Positions 1 to 8,215 of a stretch of 64,000 nucleotides of DNA are shown here, in pieces. The notes beneath the pieces are model-generated. The model was not told the DNA's origin. It worked only from the letters and a program-made list of their open reading frames with translations, and searched no databases. Source of the stretch: Colwellia sp. MB02u-6. Its GTDB lineage: Bacteria; Pseudomonadota; Gammaproteobacteria; Enterobacterales; Alteromonadaceae. The translations under genes and the position numbers were made by a program. Each line of letters begins with the position of its first letter. The first letter of the stretch is position 1. Location: the NCBI RefSeq assembly GCF_014077095.1, contig NZ_JACGVG010000036.1, positions 124,001 to 188,000 of the forward strand. Direction: 5' to 3'.

Positions 1-642
1 AACAATTTCATCAATTTGATGCTCTAACGCGTAATTAACTAATGAGGTATCTAACTTAATGATATTTTCATTGATGATGCCATGGTCAGCATCGCCATTA
101 AGGACCACAAAGCCATGCATAAAAAAGTTTTGTCGGTCAACATCTCGACGCATTCGCCTTTCTATAATCGAGGCACGTTCACCTACTCCTAATACTAGGA
201 TATTGCGTTTATTGAAACCAAAAAAGTCTATTCGTAGTGTTAAATACCTCACGGCACTCACTATGAAGAAACTTATCAATGACGCCGTAGCTAATAACTC
301 AATAGCTAATGCACCATCACCGTAAATAAGATTAAGCAAAGAAACAATAAAGAAACCGATAGCGACCGACACTAGTGATCTTCTCATTACGCCTCGTAAG
401 TTCTCCCTTAATTTTGAGTTATAAAGTCCCATTGCCAAACATGAAAGCTGAACCATCAAGGCAAAAACAACTGCGTGGATAAACAACACGTTTAACGCGA
501 CACTTTGTGGATCGTAAGCAACAAAATGAAATAAACTATTTAGGTATAAGCTCAGTAAAAGTGCGCCCGCAAAACAGAAAAATTCGATTAGGACTAAAGA
601 CTTGCTACCCACAGGTAAATTGCGAAATTTAAGATTCGACAT
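1..642 (-). CDS. PEP-CTERM/XrtA-associated sugar transferase, N-terminal part (cut by window edge)
   Basis: The minus strand is open from an ATG at 642 to the window edge, giving 214 codons with no stop. The start of the protein has about four hydrophobic membrane segments (roughly residues 14-35, 47-70, 85-105 and 108-128). These are followed by a Rossmann-like nucleotide-binding stretch, NILVLGVGERA. This is the layout of undecaprenyl-phosphate sugar transferases that start polysaccharide synthesis at the inner membrane; the catalytic C-terminal domain would lie outside the window. The neighbouring genes are XrtA-type exopolysaccharide genes, so the PEP-CTERM-associated sugar transferase family (TIGR03013-like) is the best guess. 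It is transcribed divergently from the export gene at 877. Family assignment is by topology and context, because the diagnostic catalytic domain cannot be seen. Confidence 0.75.
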   Translation of the reverse strand, partial: MSNLKFRNLPVGSKSLVLIEFFCFAGALLLSLYLNSLFHFVAYDPQSVALNVLFIHAVVFALMVQLSCLAMGLYNSKLRENLRGVMRRSLVSVAIGFFIVSLLNLIYGDGALAIELLATASLISFFIVSAVRYLTLRIDFFGFNKRNILVLGVGERASIIERRMRRDVDRQNFFMHGFVVLNGDADHGIINENIIKLDTSLVNYALEHQIDEIV

Positions 643-876
643 AAGCTTGGAAAGTTCCTTTTAGTGAATAAAAATAAACCAGCATGTAATGCTTTTATTT
701 TATTAGAGTTGATTCATTACTAAATGTAAATATTGATGTAGGTAAACATTAGTATATTTAAAGTACTTTATTTACAATATCTTTACAATATATTAAATAA
801 TGTGCATCATATGTGAAAATCAAATACAATCTAATCGCTTATATAAAAAACAGTTGTAAATAAGAAGGTTAATACC
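643..876. promoter_or_regulatory. Divergent intergenic region of the exopolysaccharide locus
   Basis: This very AT-rich 234-bp gap separates two divergent transcription units and must hold promoters for both. A perfect direct repeat TTTACAATAT occurs at 771-780 and 782-791. The adjacent PrsR protein is a sigma-54 activator, but I found no convincing GG-N10-GC sigma-54 core promoter on either strand. A Shine-Dalgarno-like AAGAAGG lies at about 862-868, ahead of the ATG at 877. No exact transcription start can be assigned. Confidence 0.4.
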
Positions 877-1512
877 ATGGAAAAATGCATGACTAATACA
901 TTAAAAGCACTTATATTTCTTGCACTAGGCTATATTGTAACCGGATGTAGTTCACCTACATTACCTCCTGCCCAGCTTCACCCGTCAAACACTGTAGATG
1001 TAGATTCGTACAAATATTTAATTGGTGCCGGCGATGTGGTCAATATTTTTGTTTGGCGAAATCCTGAAGTTTCGGGCACGTTTATCGTCCGTCCTGATGG
1101 TATGATCACCACTTCGCTAGTTGAAGATATTCCCGTATCAGGCAAAACACCCACAGAACTTGCCCGTTCAATTGAAGAAATACTTGCTACCTATTTGCGA
1201 GAACCTGTTGTGACCGTAACGGTCAATAATTTTGTTGGCCCCTTCAGTGAACAAATTCGCATTATTGGTGAAGCAGCCCAGCCCCAGTCGGTTAGTTATA
1301 TTCAGCAGATGACCTTATTAGACGTTATGATCCGCGTTGGTGGGTTAACTGAGTTTGCCAATGGTAACGGGGCAATATTAGTGCGTATAGAAAATGGTCT
1401 ACAAAAACAATATGACATATTTATTGAAGACCTAATTAAAAATGGGGAAATATCAGCAAATGTTGATGTATTACCTGGCGATATTATCGTAATACCTGAA
1501 ACATGGTTTTAA
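877..1512 (+). CDS. Polysaccharide export lipoprotein (Wza-like, XrtA/PEP-CTERM type)
   Basis: This 211-residue protein belongs to the polysaccharide export (Poly_export/SLBB) family, which forms the outer-membrane channel or periplasmic collar for exopolysaccharide export. It has a lipoprotein signal peptide with lipobox VTGC near residue 24, so it should be lipidated and anchored in the outer membrane. The export domain begins at YLIGAGDVVNIFVWRNPE, a typical Poly_export start. A later SLBB-like segment includes IRIIGEAAQPQSVSY. It is shorter than E. coli Wza (about 380 residues), which fits the PEP-CTERM subfamily. The start at 877 has a good ribosome site; an in-frame ATG at 889 is an alternative. 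It leads the plus-strand exopolysaccharide gene set. Confidence 0.85.
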   Translation: MEKCMTNTLKALIFLALGYIVTGCSSPTLPPAQLHPSNTVDVDSYKYLIGAGDVVNIFVWRNPEVSGTFIVRPDGMITTSLVEDIPVSGKTPTELARSIEEILATYLREPVVTVTVNNFVGPFSEQIRIIGEAAQPQSVSYIQQMTLLDVMIRVGGLTEFANGNGAILVRIENGLQKQYDIFIEDLIKNGEISANVDVLPGDIIVIPETWF

Positions 1513-1549
1513 ACGTAATAGCTTTATTTACCTGTTTTAGAGGTCAGGA

Positions 1550-3142
1550 ATGCAAGAAATTATAGAACAAATTATAGATTACCTTAAAGGGATTTGGCTT
1601 AAGCGTCGCTTTATTATTATATCAACTTGGTTAATATGCCCGTTAGCGTGGGTTTATATTGCTCAACTTGATAATGTGTATGAGTCTGATGCCCGTATAT
1701 ACGCAGATACTCAATCTATCCTGGGTCCGTTGTTAAAAGGTTTAACGGTTGAAACAAATCCCCAAACACAAATCCGTTTAATGATTAAAACGCTGTTAAG
1801 TCGCCCAAATCTAGAGCGCATAACGCGTATGACAGATTTAGATGTGCAAGCCACCACGCCTGCAGCTTATGAGTCATTAATTGATCGCTTAAAATCTAAT
1901 ATTACGATTAGAAAAACGGGTGGTCGTGCAGACAATATTTTTACCATTTCTTATCTAGATAAAGATCCTGAAATGGCAAAAAATGTTGTTAATTCTGCAT
2001 TAACTGTTTTTATTGAGAATACGTTAGGTGAAAATCGAAACGATTCCAACTCAGCACAAAAATTCTTAGATACCCAGATCAAAGACTATGAAAATCGCTT
2101 ATTAGCCTCTGAGTCTAGGTTGACCGATTTCAAACAAAAATATAGTGGCGTTTTACCCGGTCAATATGGCGGCTATTATCAAAAGTTAAATCTTGTAAAA
2201 GAGCAACTAAAAGTAATTGATTTAAGTTTACGTGAATTAGAGACTCAATTAAAGTCTGCGAAAGCGCAATTAAGCTCTTCTCCGTCCAGTGGTGGTAATG
2301 CTCAAAATAATATTAAGAATTCCTATAGTATTCAAACCACTTATGACGGTCGTATTGCTGAATTAGAAGCAAATTTAGATTCACTGCAATTACGTTATAC
2401 AGAAATGCACCCTGATGTTAAAGAAGTTAAACGCAGACTTGCTCACTTAAATAATCAACGCAGTGAAGAAATTGATGAATATTTAAGTAGCACTAAAAAT
2501 GACGATGGCAGTAAGCTTTTAAGCAGCCAAAACCCCGTTATACAACAATTGCAAATACAGGTGAATCAGTTAGAAAATCAAGTAGCATCAACTACCGTTC
2601 GAGCAAATGATTATCGCCGGCAAGTTAAAGAGCTTGAAAGCAAAATTCACATTTTGCCAGAAATTGAAGCAGAGTTAACCTCATTGAATCGTGGCTATAA
2701 CATTACAAAAGAGAAATATGAACAATTACTCAACCGCAAAGAAACAGCACTGTTAGCTCAACAAGCCAATGAAACAACAAACCCAATACAATTTAAAGTT
2801 ATTGACCCACCTCGAGCCCCAACTGCACCCGTTGGACCCAAACGCGTGCTATTTTTAGTGGGTTCGACTATTTTTGCTTTTGGTGTTGGTGTTGGCTTAT
2901 CTCTGTTATTTAGTCAAGTTAATCCCGTGGTTACCTCTAGTAGTCAGGTAGCAAAAATTACGGGTATTCCTGTCTTTGGTGTGGTGTCAGCCACAGAAAA
3001 TCTTGGCTTGCAACGTTGGTATAAACGAAAAACCCTGATTTTTATTATTTCTAATAGTGTGCTCTTCATCATGCTGGCATTTTTTATGCTTTATGCCATT
3101 GCACCCAATGTTATATTAGCGCCGATTAGAGGGATTTTATAA
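1550..3142 (+). CDS. Wzz-like polysaccharide chain-length determinant protein (XrtA type)
   Basis: This 530-residue inner-membrane polysaccharide co-polymerase should set chain length together with the tyrosine kinase encoded next. An N-terminal membrane segment lies at about residues 20-40, then a Wzz domain (DARIYADTQSILGPLLKG). A long charged, probably coiled-coil periplasmic region runs from about 165 to 410. The proline-rich motif VIDPPRAPTAPVGPKR comes before the second membrane segment at about 433-456, and a third hydrophobic segment lies near the C terminus (about 498-523). The proline-rich motif before the last helices is a hallmark of Wzz/PCP proteins. The gap from the export gene is 37 bp and only 3 bp separate it from the kinase gene, so they are probably cotranscribed. 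Confidence 0.85.
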   Translation: MQEIIEQIIDYLKGIWLKRRFIIISTWLICPLAWVYIAQLDNVYESDARIYADTQSILGPLLKGLTVETNPQTQIRLMIKTLLSRPNLERITRMTDLDVQATTPAAYESLIDRLKSNITIRKTGGRADNIFTISYLDKDPEMAKNVVNSALTVFIENTLGENRNDSNSAQKFLDTQIKDYENRLLASESRLTDFKQKYSGVLPGQYGGYYQKLNLVKEQLKVIDLSLRELETQLKSAKAQLSSSPSSGGNAQNNIKNSYSIQTTYDGRIAELEANLDSLQLRYTEMHPDVKEVKRRLAHLNNQRSEEIDEYLSSTKNDDGSKLLSSQNPVIQQLQIQVNQLENQVASTTVRANDYRRQVKELESKIHILPEIEAELTSLNRGYNITKEKYEQLLNRKETALLAQQANETTNPIQFKVIDPPRAPTAPVGPKRVLFLVGSTIFAFGVGVGLSLLFSQVNPVVTSSSQVAKITGIPVFGVVSATENLGLQRWYKRKTLIFIISNSVLFIMLAFFMLYAIAPNVILAPIRGIL

Positions 3143-3145
3143 TTT

Positions 3146-4009
3146 ATGAGTATTATTGAAAAAGCGCGAGCCAAACAACAGCAGAAAAATTTGGAAACCT
3201 CCGTTAAGGAGGCTCAATATTCGCTAGAAAAAGAGAGTATTAAGGAGCCTATTTACGCAAGTCCAAAGCACGAATTGCCCCTTGATAAAATAGGTTTAGC
3301 AGAGCGCGGTTATCTCATTGATAACGGTACTCGGAAAAGTATCAAAGACGAATTCCGTAAAATCAAGCGAATACTGCTGAACAATGCTTTTGGTAAAGCG
3401 GCAAAAACACTACACCATAGTAATTTAATTATGGTCAGTAGTGCTAAACCCAACGAAGGTAAAACCTTTGTTGCAATTAACTTAGCGTTAAGTATAGCGC
3501 TTGAACAAGATAAAACGGTATTGCTTGTCGATGCAGATGTTCTTCGGCCAAGTGTTATGCGTGAATTAGGTATTGAAGAGCAGCTTGGTATGATTGATTA
3601 TTTACTGGGTAAAACAGAACACGTAAGCGATATAATTTACAATACCGATATTAATAAATTGAAATTAATACCGGCTGGGAAACTACACCATTTGTCTAAC
3701 GAATTATTAGCCAGTGAGAAAATGGCTACATTGGCTAATGAGTTGGCTAATCGTTATCCCGATCGTATCGTTATTTTTGATTGCCCGCCATTGATTGGCG
3801 TCACAGAAACACTGGTATTAGCAAATTTAATGGGACAAGCAGTCATTGTTGTTGAGGAATCAAAAACCTCAATTGTTGATATACAGGCGGCAACTGAACA
3901 CCTCAACGAAAATTTAGCTTTGGGGCTGGTACTTAATAAAGCAATAAGATCTCATAAGGATTTGTATGGCTACTACGGCTACGGCTATGGGTATGGCACA
4001 AAAAACTAA
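3146..4009 (+). CDS. XrtA-associated bacterial tyrosine autokinase (BY-kinase)
   Basis: This 287-residue cytoplasmic BY-kinase phosphorylates its own C-terminal tyrosines and thereby controls polymer assembly with the Wzz partner. Walker A is SAKPNEGKT (about residues 99-107). Walker A' is LLVDADVLRP, with Asp129 and Asp131, and Walker B is VIFDCPP, with Asp212. The C terminus is a tyrosine cluster, YGYYGYGYGYG, with six tyrosines between 274 and 283. There is no membrane domain of its own, so the chain-length protein upstream probably supplies the transmembrane activator. The last 44 bases overlap the start of the outer-membrane protein gene in another frame. This matches the PEP-CTERM tyrosine kinase family (TIGR03018-like). 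Confidence 0.88.
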   Translation: MSIIEKARAKQQQKNLETSVKEAQYSLEKESIKEPIYASPKHELPLDKIGLAERGYLIDNGTRKSIKDEFRKIKRILLNNAFGKAAKTLHHSNLIMVSSAKPNEGKTFVAINLALSIALEQDKTVLLVDADVLRPSVMRELGIEEQLGMIDYLLGKTEHVSDIIYNTDINKLKLIPAGKLHHLSNELLASEKMATLANELANRYPDRIVIFDCPPLIGVTETLVLANLMGQAVIVVEESKTSIVDIQAATEHLNENLALGLVLNKAIRSHKDLYGYYGYGYGYGTKN

Positions 4010-5591
4010 ACTCACTAGTGTTTTTTTCGCATTGATTTACTCTAACTTTGCTTTTGCAGGTGATTGGCAATTTGACCCGAGCATTAATCTTGATGAAACC
4101 TATACTGACAATGTTGGTTTAGTTCTTAATAATCAACAATCTAGCTTAGTAAGCCAAGCTGGGGTTAATATAAAAACCAGTTATACCGCACAACAAGCAA
4201 AATTTACTTTGTCGTCGCAAAGTAATTATGCACTGTATAGCCATAATCATAAACTTGATAATGATTACCACACGATAGCGAGTGATTTACGGCTTCAGCT
4301 TTGGCCTAACGGCATTGTACTTTTTGGTGCTGTGAATATTTCAAACCAATCCCGTAATGGCAGTAGAAACGCCTTAGCTGATATTGTTTCCGCCGATACA
4401 ACTCAAGTTGAAACCTATAATGGTGGTATTGAATACAATATTAACAATAGTACTTATGTTGTTAATTCGTCTATTGGCTATAAAAAAAGCAATTCAGCAG
4501 ATAATATCGGCAATCGAGAAAGCGTAATTACCCAACTCAACAGTACTAATGGTACTGGTACTCGACATGCGTTTTGGGAATTACAGCATAATTATCAAGA
4601 GCAAAAAAATAATGGCAAGAATGGTCAGCAAAGCCAAAGTGAAGCTATTATTGGCTTAATTACTGACTATAATGTCAATCCCTTTGTACGTTACTATAGC
4701 GAAGATAATAGTGGTGATATAAATACTACGAATCGATCATTAGAGTCAAATTCTTATGGCTTAGGGGTTCGCTGGTTAATTTCACCAAGACTGCGTTTAG
4801 ATGCCTCATATAACAAACCGATTGGCGATAAGTTAGATCTGAATGACGATGAACAGAAAGCATATGTAAATGCCGCTGTTCAATGGCAACCTTCTCCTCG
4901 CACCAAGCTTTCAGCAAACATTTCTGAACGCTTTTATGGTACGAGTTATGGCCTTGATTTAACACATAGTAATAGGCGTTTAACCAACACTATTAGTTAT
5001 GTCGAAAATATTCAGACGTTTACCCGTAATAATTTTGTACCAAACACTATTGGACTTTATTTTTGTCCTAATAATATCTTGCAGATCGAAGAATGTATTC
5101 TTAAAGATGATACTACCATTTTTCTTAATACCCCAAATGACTCAAGCAATCAGGGCTCTCAAATAGTTTTGATTCAAGATTTTACCTTAGCAGAAGATAA
5201 CGTTTATTCACTTAATAAAACCTTTAGTTGGACCTCTACACTTGCGCTACCTCGCACCACAATTAGTATTAATACTAATCAGCAAAATCGAGAAAATCTC
5301 GACACCCGTATTGAAGACGAATTGAGCTCAGCAAGTTTAAGCATAAAACGAAGAGTCAGTGGCCGTTCTAGTGCTGGTTTTACTTTATCTTATACTGAAA
5401 CTAGCTTGCAACTTGATACCGAGCTAGAGCGTACTGATAGGTATCGACGTTACCAACTAGACTACGATACATCCCTAAATAGTGCATTGTCTTTTAATGT
5501 CGCTGTGAGCTACCTAAACAGAAGCTCTGGCAATGCACTTCTCAATTATGAAGAAGGCCGCATTAGCGCCAAAATTACCAAAGGCTTTTAG
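3966..5591 (+). CDS. PEP-CTERM-system-associated outer-membrane beta-barrel protein
   Basis: This 541-residue protein has a signal peptide ending AFA before GDWQFDPSINL, then a long region rich in alternating polar and hydrophobic strands, and ends in phenylalanine (AKITKGF). A terminal Phe is typical of BAM-assembled outer-membrane barrels. Position and length fit the TIGR03016 family of XrtA-linked outer-membrane proteins, perhaps the barrel through which polymer leaves; that role is inference. The start at 3966 is backed by AAGGA five bases upstream (3956-3960). ATGs at 3987 and 3993 would give a shorter, more conventional signal peptide. The start lies inside the 3' end of the kinase gene, so translation of the two is probably coupled. 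Confidence 0.78.
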   Translation: MATTATAMGMAQKTKLTSVFFALIYSNFAFAGDWQFDPSINLDETYTDNVGLVLNNQQSSLVSQAGVNIKTSYTAQQAKFTLSSQSNYALYSHNHKLDNDYHTIASDLRLQLWPNGIVLFGAVNISNQSRNGSRNALADIVSADTTQVETYNGGIEYNINNSTYVVNSSIGYKKSNSADNIGNRESVITQLNSTNGTGTRHAFWELQHNYQEQKNNGKNGQQSQSEAIIGLITDYNVNPFVRYYSEDNSGDINTTNRSLESNSYGLGVRWLISPRLRLDASYNKPIGDKLDLNDDEQKAYVNAAVQWQPSPRTKLSANISERFYGTSYGLDLTHSNRRLTNTISYVENIQTFTRNNFVPNTIGLYFCPNNILQIEECILKDDTTIFLNTPNDSSNQGSQIVLIQDFTLAEDNVYSLNKTFSWTSTLALPRTTISINTNQQNRENLDTRIEDELSSASLSIKRRVSGRSSAGFTLSYTETSLQLDTELERTDRYRRYQLDYDTSLNSALSFNVAVSYLNRSSGNALLNYEEGRISAKITKGF

Positions 5592-5595
5592 CAGT

Positions 5596-6627
5596 ATGTA
5601 TGAAATTTACTATGGTTTTAAAGAAAGACCTTTCCAATTAAGTCCTGATCCAAGATTCTTTTTTGCGTCTAGTCATCATCAAAGAGCGTTGTCTTATCTA
5701 CAGTATGGTTTAGACCAAGGTGAAGGATTTATCGTGGTCACTGGGCCCATAGGTACAGGTAAAACGACTATCGCGCGCAATTTATTAAATAACTTAGGCG
5801 ATAAAAGTATTGTAGCAGCTCAGCTTGTTACCACGAAACTAAATCCTCAGGAGTTACTTGAGTTAGTCGCTTCAGAATTTGACATCTCCGTTATTGGTAA
5901 TAGTAAAGCAGATTTACTGCAAGGCATTGAAAAATTTCTAATTCGATTACATCAACAAGGAAAAAGAGCCTTATTAATTGTTGATGAAGCGCAAAACTTA
6001 CCCAGTGAAACTGTTGAAGAGTTACGTATGCTGTCTAACTTCCAGCTGGATAATAAACCTTTAATACAGAGTTTTTTACTTGGCCAAGAAGAACTAAAAG
6101 GTATTATACAAGCGCCTAATATGGAGCAGTTTCGCCAACGTATTATTGCTTCTGCACATTTGAAACCTTTATCAAAAGCAGAGGTGAAAGAATACATCAA
6201 TCATCGCTTGCACCAGGCCGGTTGTATTAAAGATGATTTGTTTTCCGATGCGGCATTTGACCTCATTCATGAGAAAACCCTCGGTGTGCCACGAAAGATA
6301 AATATTTTTGTCGACCGCTTACTTTTATTTGGTTTTTTGGAGGAACTTAAAAGTATAAACACTGATGCGATTAATGAAGTTGCACAAGAAATGGAAGTTG
6401 AACTCACCGGCTCACTAAATACCGCAGAATTAGCCAGTAATGAGCCAAGTCAAGTTGTGGTAAATTCTTCAGAAAAAGTGGAAAGCATTAAAGAGATATT
6501 AAGAGAAGTAGAAGAAATACTGGAAGGTAATATAAAACAAAAAATAAAAATGGCTCGTTACATTGATAAAATACTCAAACATAAAAGCCGTATTTACACC
6601 AATACAGAAGAGAGCACTCAAAAGTAA
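5596..6627 (+). CDS. XrtA-associated ATPase (ExeA/AAA-type)
   Basis: This 343-residue P-loop ATPase resembles the general secretion ATPase ExeA and is a standard member of exosortase exopolysaccharide loci (TIGR03015-like). I chose the ATG at 5596 because MYEIYYGFKERPFQLSPDP is the usual family start. The open frame extends upstream to 5533, but that part only overlaps the end of the barrel gene. Walker A is TGPIGTGKTT (about 49-58) and Walker B is LLIVDEAQ with Asp130 and Glu131. A C-terminal tail after about 270 is charged and probably helical. The gap to the previous stop is 4 bp. The exact substrate or partner is unknown; ATP-driven assembly of the export machinery is a guess. Confidence 0.83.
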   Translation: MYEIYYGFKERPFQLSPDPRFFFASSHHQRALSYLQYGLDQGEGFIVVTGPIGTGKTTIARNLLNNLGDKSIVAAQLVTTKLNPQELLELVASEFDISVIGNSKADLLQGIEKFLIRLHQQGKRALLIVDEAQNLPSETVEELRMLSNFQLDNKPLIQSFLLGQEELKGIIQAPNMEQFRQRIIASAHLKPLSKAEVKEYINHRLHQAGCIKDDLFSDAAFDLIHEKTLGVPRKINIFVDRLLLFGFLEELKSINTDAINEVAQEMEVELTGSLNTAELASNEPSQVVVNSSEKVESIKEILREVEEILEGNIKQKIKMARYIDKILKHKSRIYTNTEESTQK

Positions 6628-6665
6628 CACACCTTATGGTTATAGCTTTGCCTGCGCAGATTAAG

Positions 6666-6775
6666 TGTAGGTTGAGCTAAATGCCAATCAATGAAGTAGT
6701 TTCCACTACGAGTGTTTTTTGGCCCATTCAGTTAATCGCCCGCTTAACGATTGACGAACTGAAGTCCGACCTACA
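6666..6775. repeat. Imperfect inverted-repeat element between convergent genes
   Basis: TGTAGGT at 6666-6672 faces ACCTACA at 6769-6775, giving 7-base perfect terminal inverted repeats around about 96 bases. The interior has a small hairpin (AATCG/CGATT) and the right end reads GAAGTCCGACCTACA. The size and layout resemble a short non-coding repeat such as a degenerate MITE, but only one copy is visible here. It fills most of the 225-bp gap between the ATPase and prsR, where no clear T-tailed terminator was found. Confidence 0.3.
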
Positions 6776-6852
6776 AAAAAATTACCCAAGGCTAGATTAT
6801 CACCCCTAGAGTCGATGTAAGTTGAATTTTAGTCCATCAAGTTAAATAAAAT

Positions 6853-8202
6853 TTAACCATTAACTTTTAATCCATACTTTTCTATTAATGAATAAAGTGT
6901 TGGCCGAGTTATACCAAGCAAATCAGCTGCTTTAGACATGTTGCCGTCAGACAGTGTATAGGCTTTTTGAATGGCGATTGATTCGGCTTGCTCACGTACT
7001 ACACGTAAATTAAGTGAGAGTTCAAAACTTTTATTTTGATGATCAAAGAAACCTAAGTCTATTGCGGTTACCTGTGTGCCAGTCGTCATAATAACCGAAC
7101 TTTTCACCTTGTTTTGTAACTCACGTATATTACCTGGCCACTTGTGCGCTTTAATCGCGCTTAATGCATCTTCAGAGAAGCCTTTAACGTTACGCTTATA
7201 TTCAATAGCATAATGTTGAAGAAAGTACTGTGCAAGGATGATGACGTCTTCATCTCGATCACGTAACGGCGGAATATTTAAAGTAATTTCACTAACACGA
7301 TAAAACAAATCTTCTCGAAAGGTCTTATTAGCAACCATCTGTTCAAGATTTTGATTGGTCGCGCAAACAACTCTGACATCAACTGAAATTTCTTGTCGGC
7401 CACCAAGACGCTCTATATTTTTTTCCTGCAAAAAACGTAACAATTTGGCTTGTAAACTATAGGGCATATCACCAATTTCATCGAGAAATAATGTCCCGCC
7501 TTCTGCACATTCAATTTTTCCTTTGGTGGTACGATGCGCGCCAGTAAAAGCGCCTTTTTCAAAACCAAATAATTCACTTTCCAATAAGGCCTCTGGAATA
7601 GAGGCACAATTTATCGCAATAAAAGGCTTTTTTTTACGTTCACTCGCTAAGTGTACAGCATTAGCCGCTACCTCTTTACCGGTGCCACTTTCGCCTAACA
7701 GTAAAGCCGTTATGCTTGTTGGAGCAATACGTTTTACCATCATGCGCAAACGTTCAATACTCTCACTGTTGCCAATAATACCCATGTCACTGCCGGCAAC
7801 CGCACGCATTTTGCGGTTTTCTTGTTCAATAGCTGCCAAACTAAATGCACGAGAAACAATGACATTAATCACGTCAGTTTCAATCGGCTTTTGATAAAAA
7901 TCATACGCCCCAGCAGAAATCGCTGCTAACGCATGGGTTCGATCATCATTGCCGGTGATAACAATAACTTTACTATGTGGTGCAATAGTCAAAATTTCTT
8001 GCAATGCAGCGAGACCTTCTGACACGTTAGCTGGATCGGGTGGTAAGCCCAAATCTAAGGTGATAACTTTAGGTTCATGACGGCGAACTGCAGCAATCGC
8101 ACTTTCACGATCGCCTGCGAGTACAACATCGTAATCAGATAAACTCCATTTTAATTGCTTTTGGATTCCTTTATCATCGTCTACGATTAACAACTTTTCC
8201 AT
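6853..8202 (-). CDS. prsR: PrsR, sigma-54-dependent response regulator of the PEP-CTERM exopolysaccharide system
   Basis: This 449-residue NtrC-type activator has an N-terminal receiver domain with acidic residues Asp8-Asp10, phospho-acceptor Asp50 (ITLDLGLPP) and Lys105. A central AAA+ domain follows, with Walker A GESGTGKE (170-177), the sigma-54 contact loop GAFTGA (217-222) and Walker B GGTLFLDE (235-242). A C-terminal Fis-type helix-turn-helix (NMSKAADLLGITRPTLYSLI) completes it. Family and context match PrsR (TIGR02915), which controls exosortase-linked polysaccharide and PEP-CTERM genes. It follows prsK with a 13-bp gap, so the two are one unit. It should be activated by phosphotransfer from PrsK. 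Confidence 0.92.
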   Translation of the reverse strand: MEKLLIVDDDKGIQKQLKWSLSDYDVVLAGDRESAIAAVRRHEPKVITLDLGLPPDPANVSEGLAALQEILTIAPHSKVIVITGNDDRTHALAAISAGAYDFYQKPIETDVINVIVSRAFSLAAIEQENRKMRAVAGSDMGIIGNSESIERLRMMVKRIAPTSITALLLGESGTGKEVAANAVHLASERKKKPFIAINCASIPEALLESELFGFEKGAFTGAHRTTKGKIECAEGGTLFLDEIGDMPYSLQAKLLRFLQEKNIERLGGRQEISVDVRVVCATNQNLEQMVANKTFREDLFYRVSEITLNIPPLRDRDEDVIILAQYFLQHYAIEYKRNVKGFSEDALSAIKAHKWPGNIRELQNKVKSSVIMTTGTQVTAIDLGFFDHQNKSFELSLNLRVVREQAESIAIQKAYTLSDGNMSKAADLLGITRPTLYSLIEKYGLKVNG

Positions 8203-8215
8203 GCTGGTTAGATCC

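Noticed and set aside
59-325. 88-codon plus-strand frame at the left end
   Set aside because: It is antisense to the sugar transferase, whose frame is open to the window edge and has clear membrane segments.
3966-4009. Glycine-tyrosine repeat as a frameshift artefact
   Set aside because: Tyrosine-rich tails are normal for this kinase family, and both frames end or begin as expected.
5533-5595. N-terminal extension of the XrtA ATPase
   Set aside because: The first 21 codons overlap the barrel gene and are absent from the family start; ATG 5596 is preferred.
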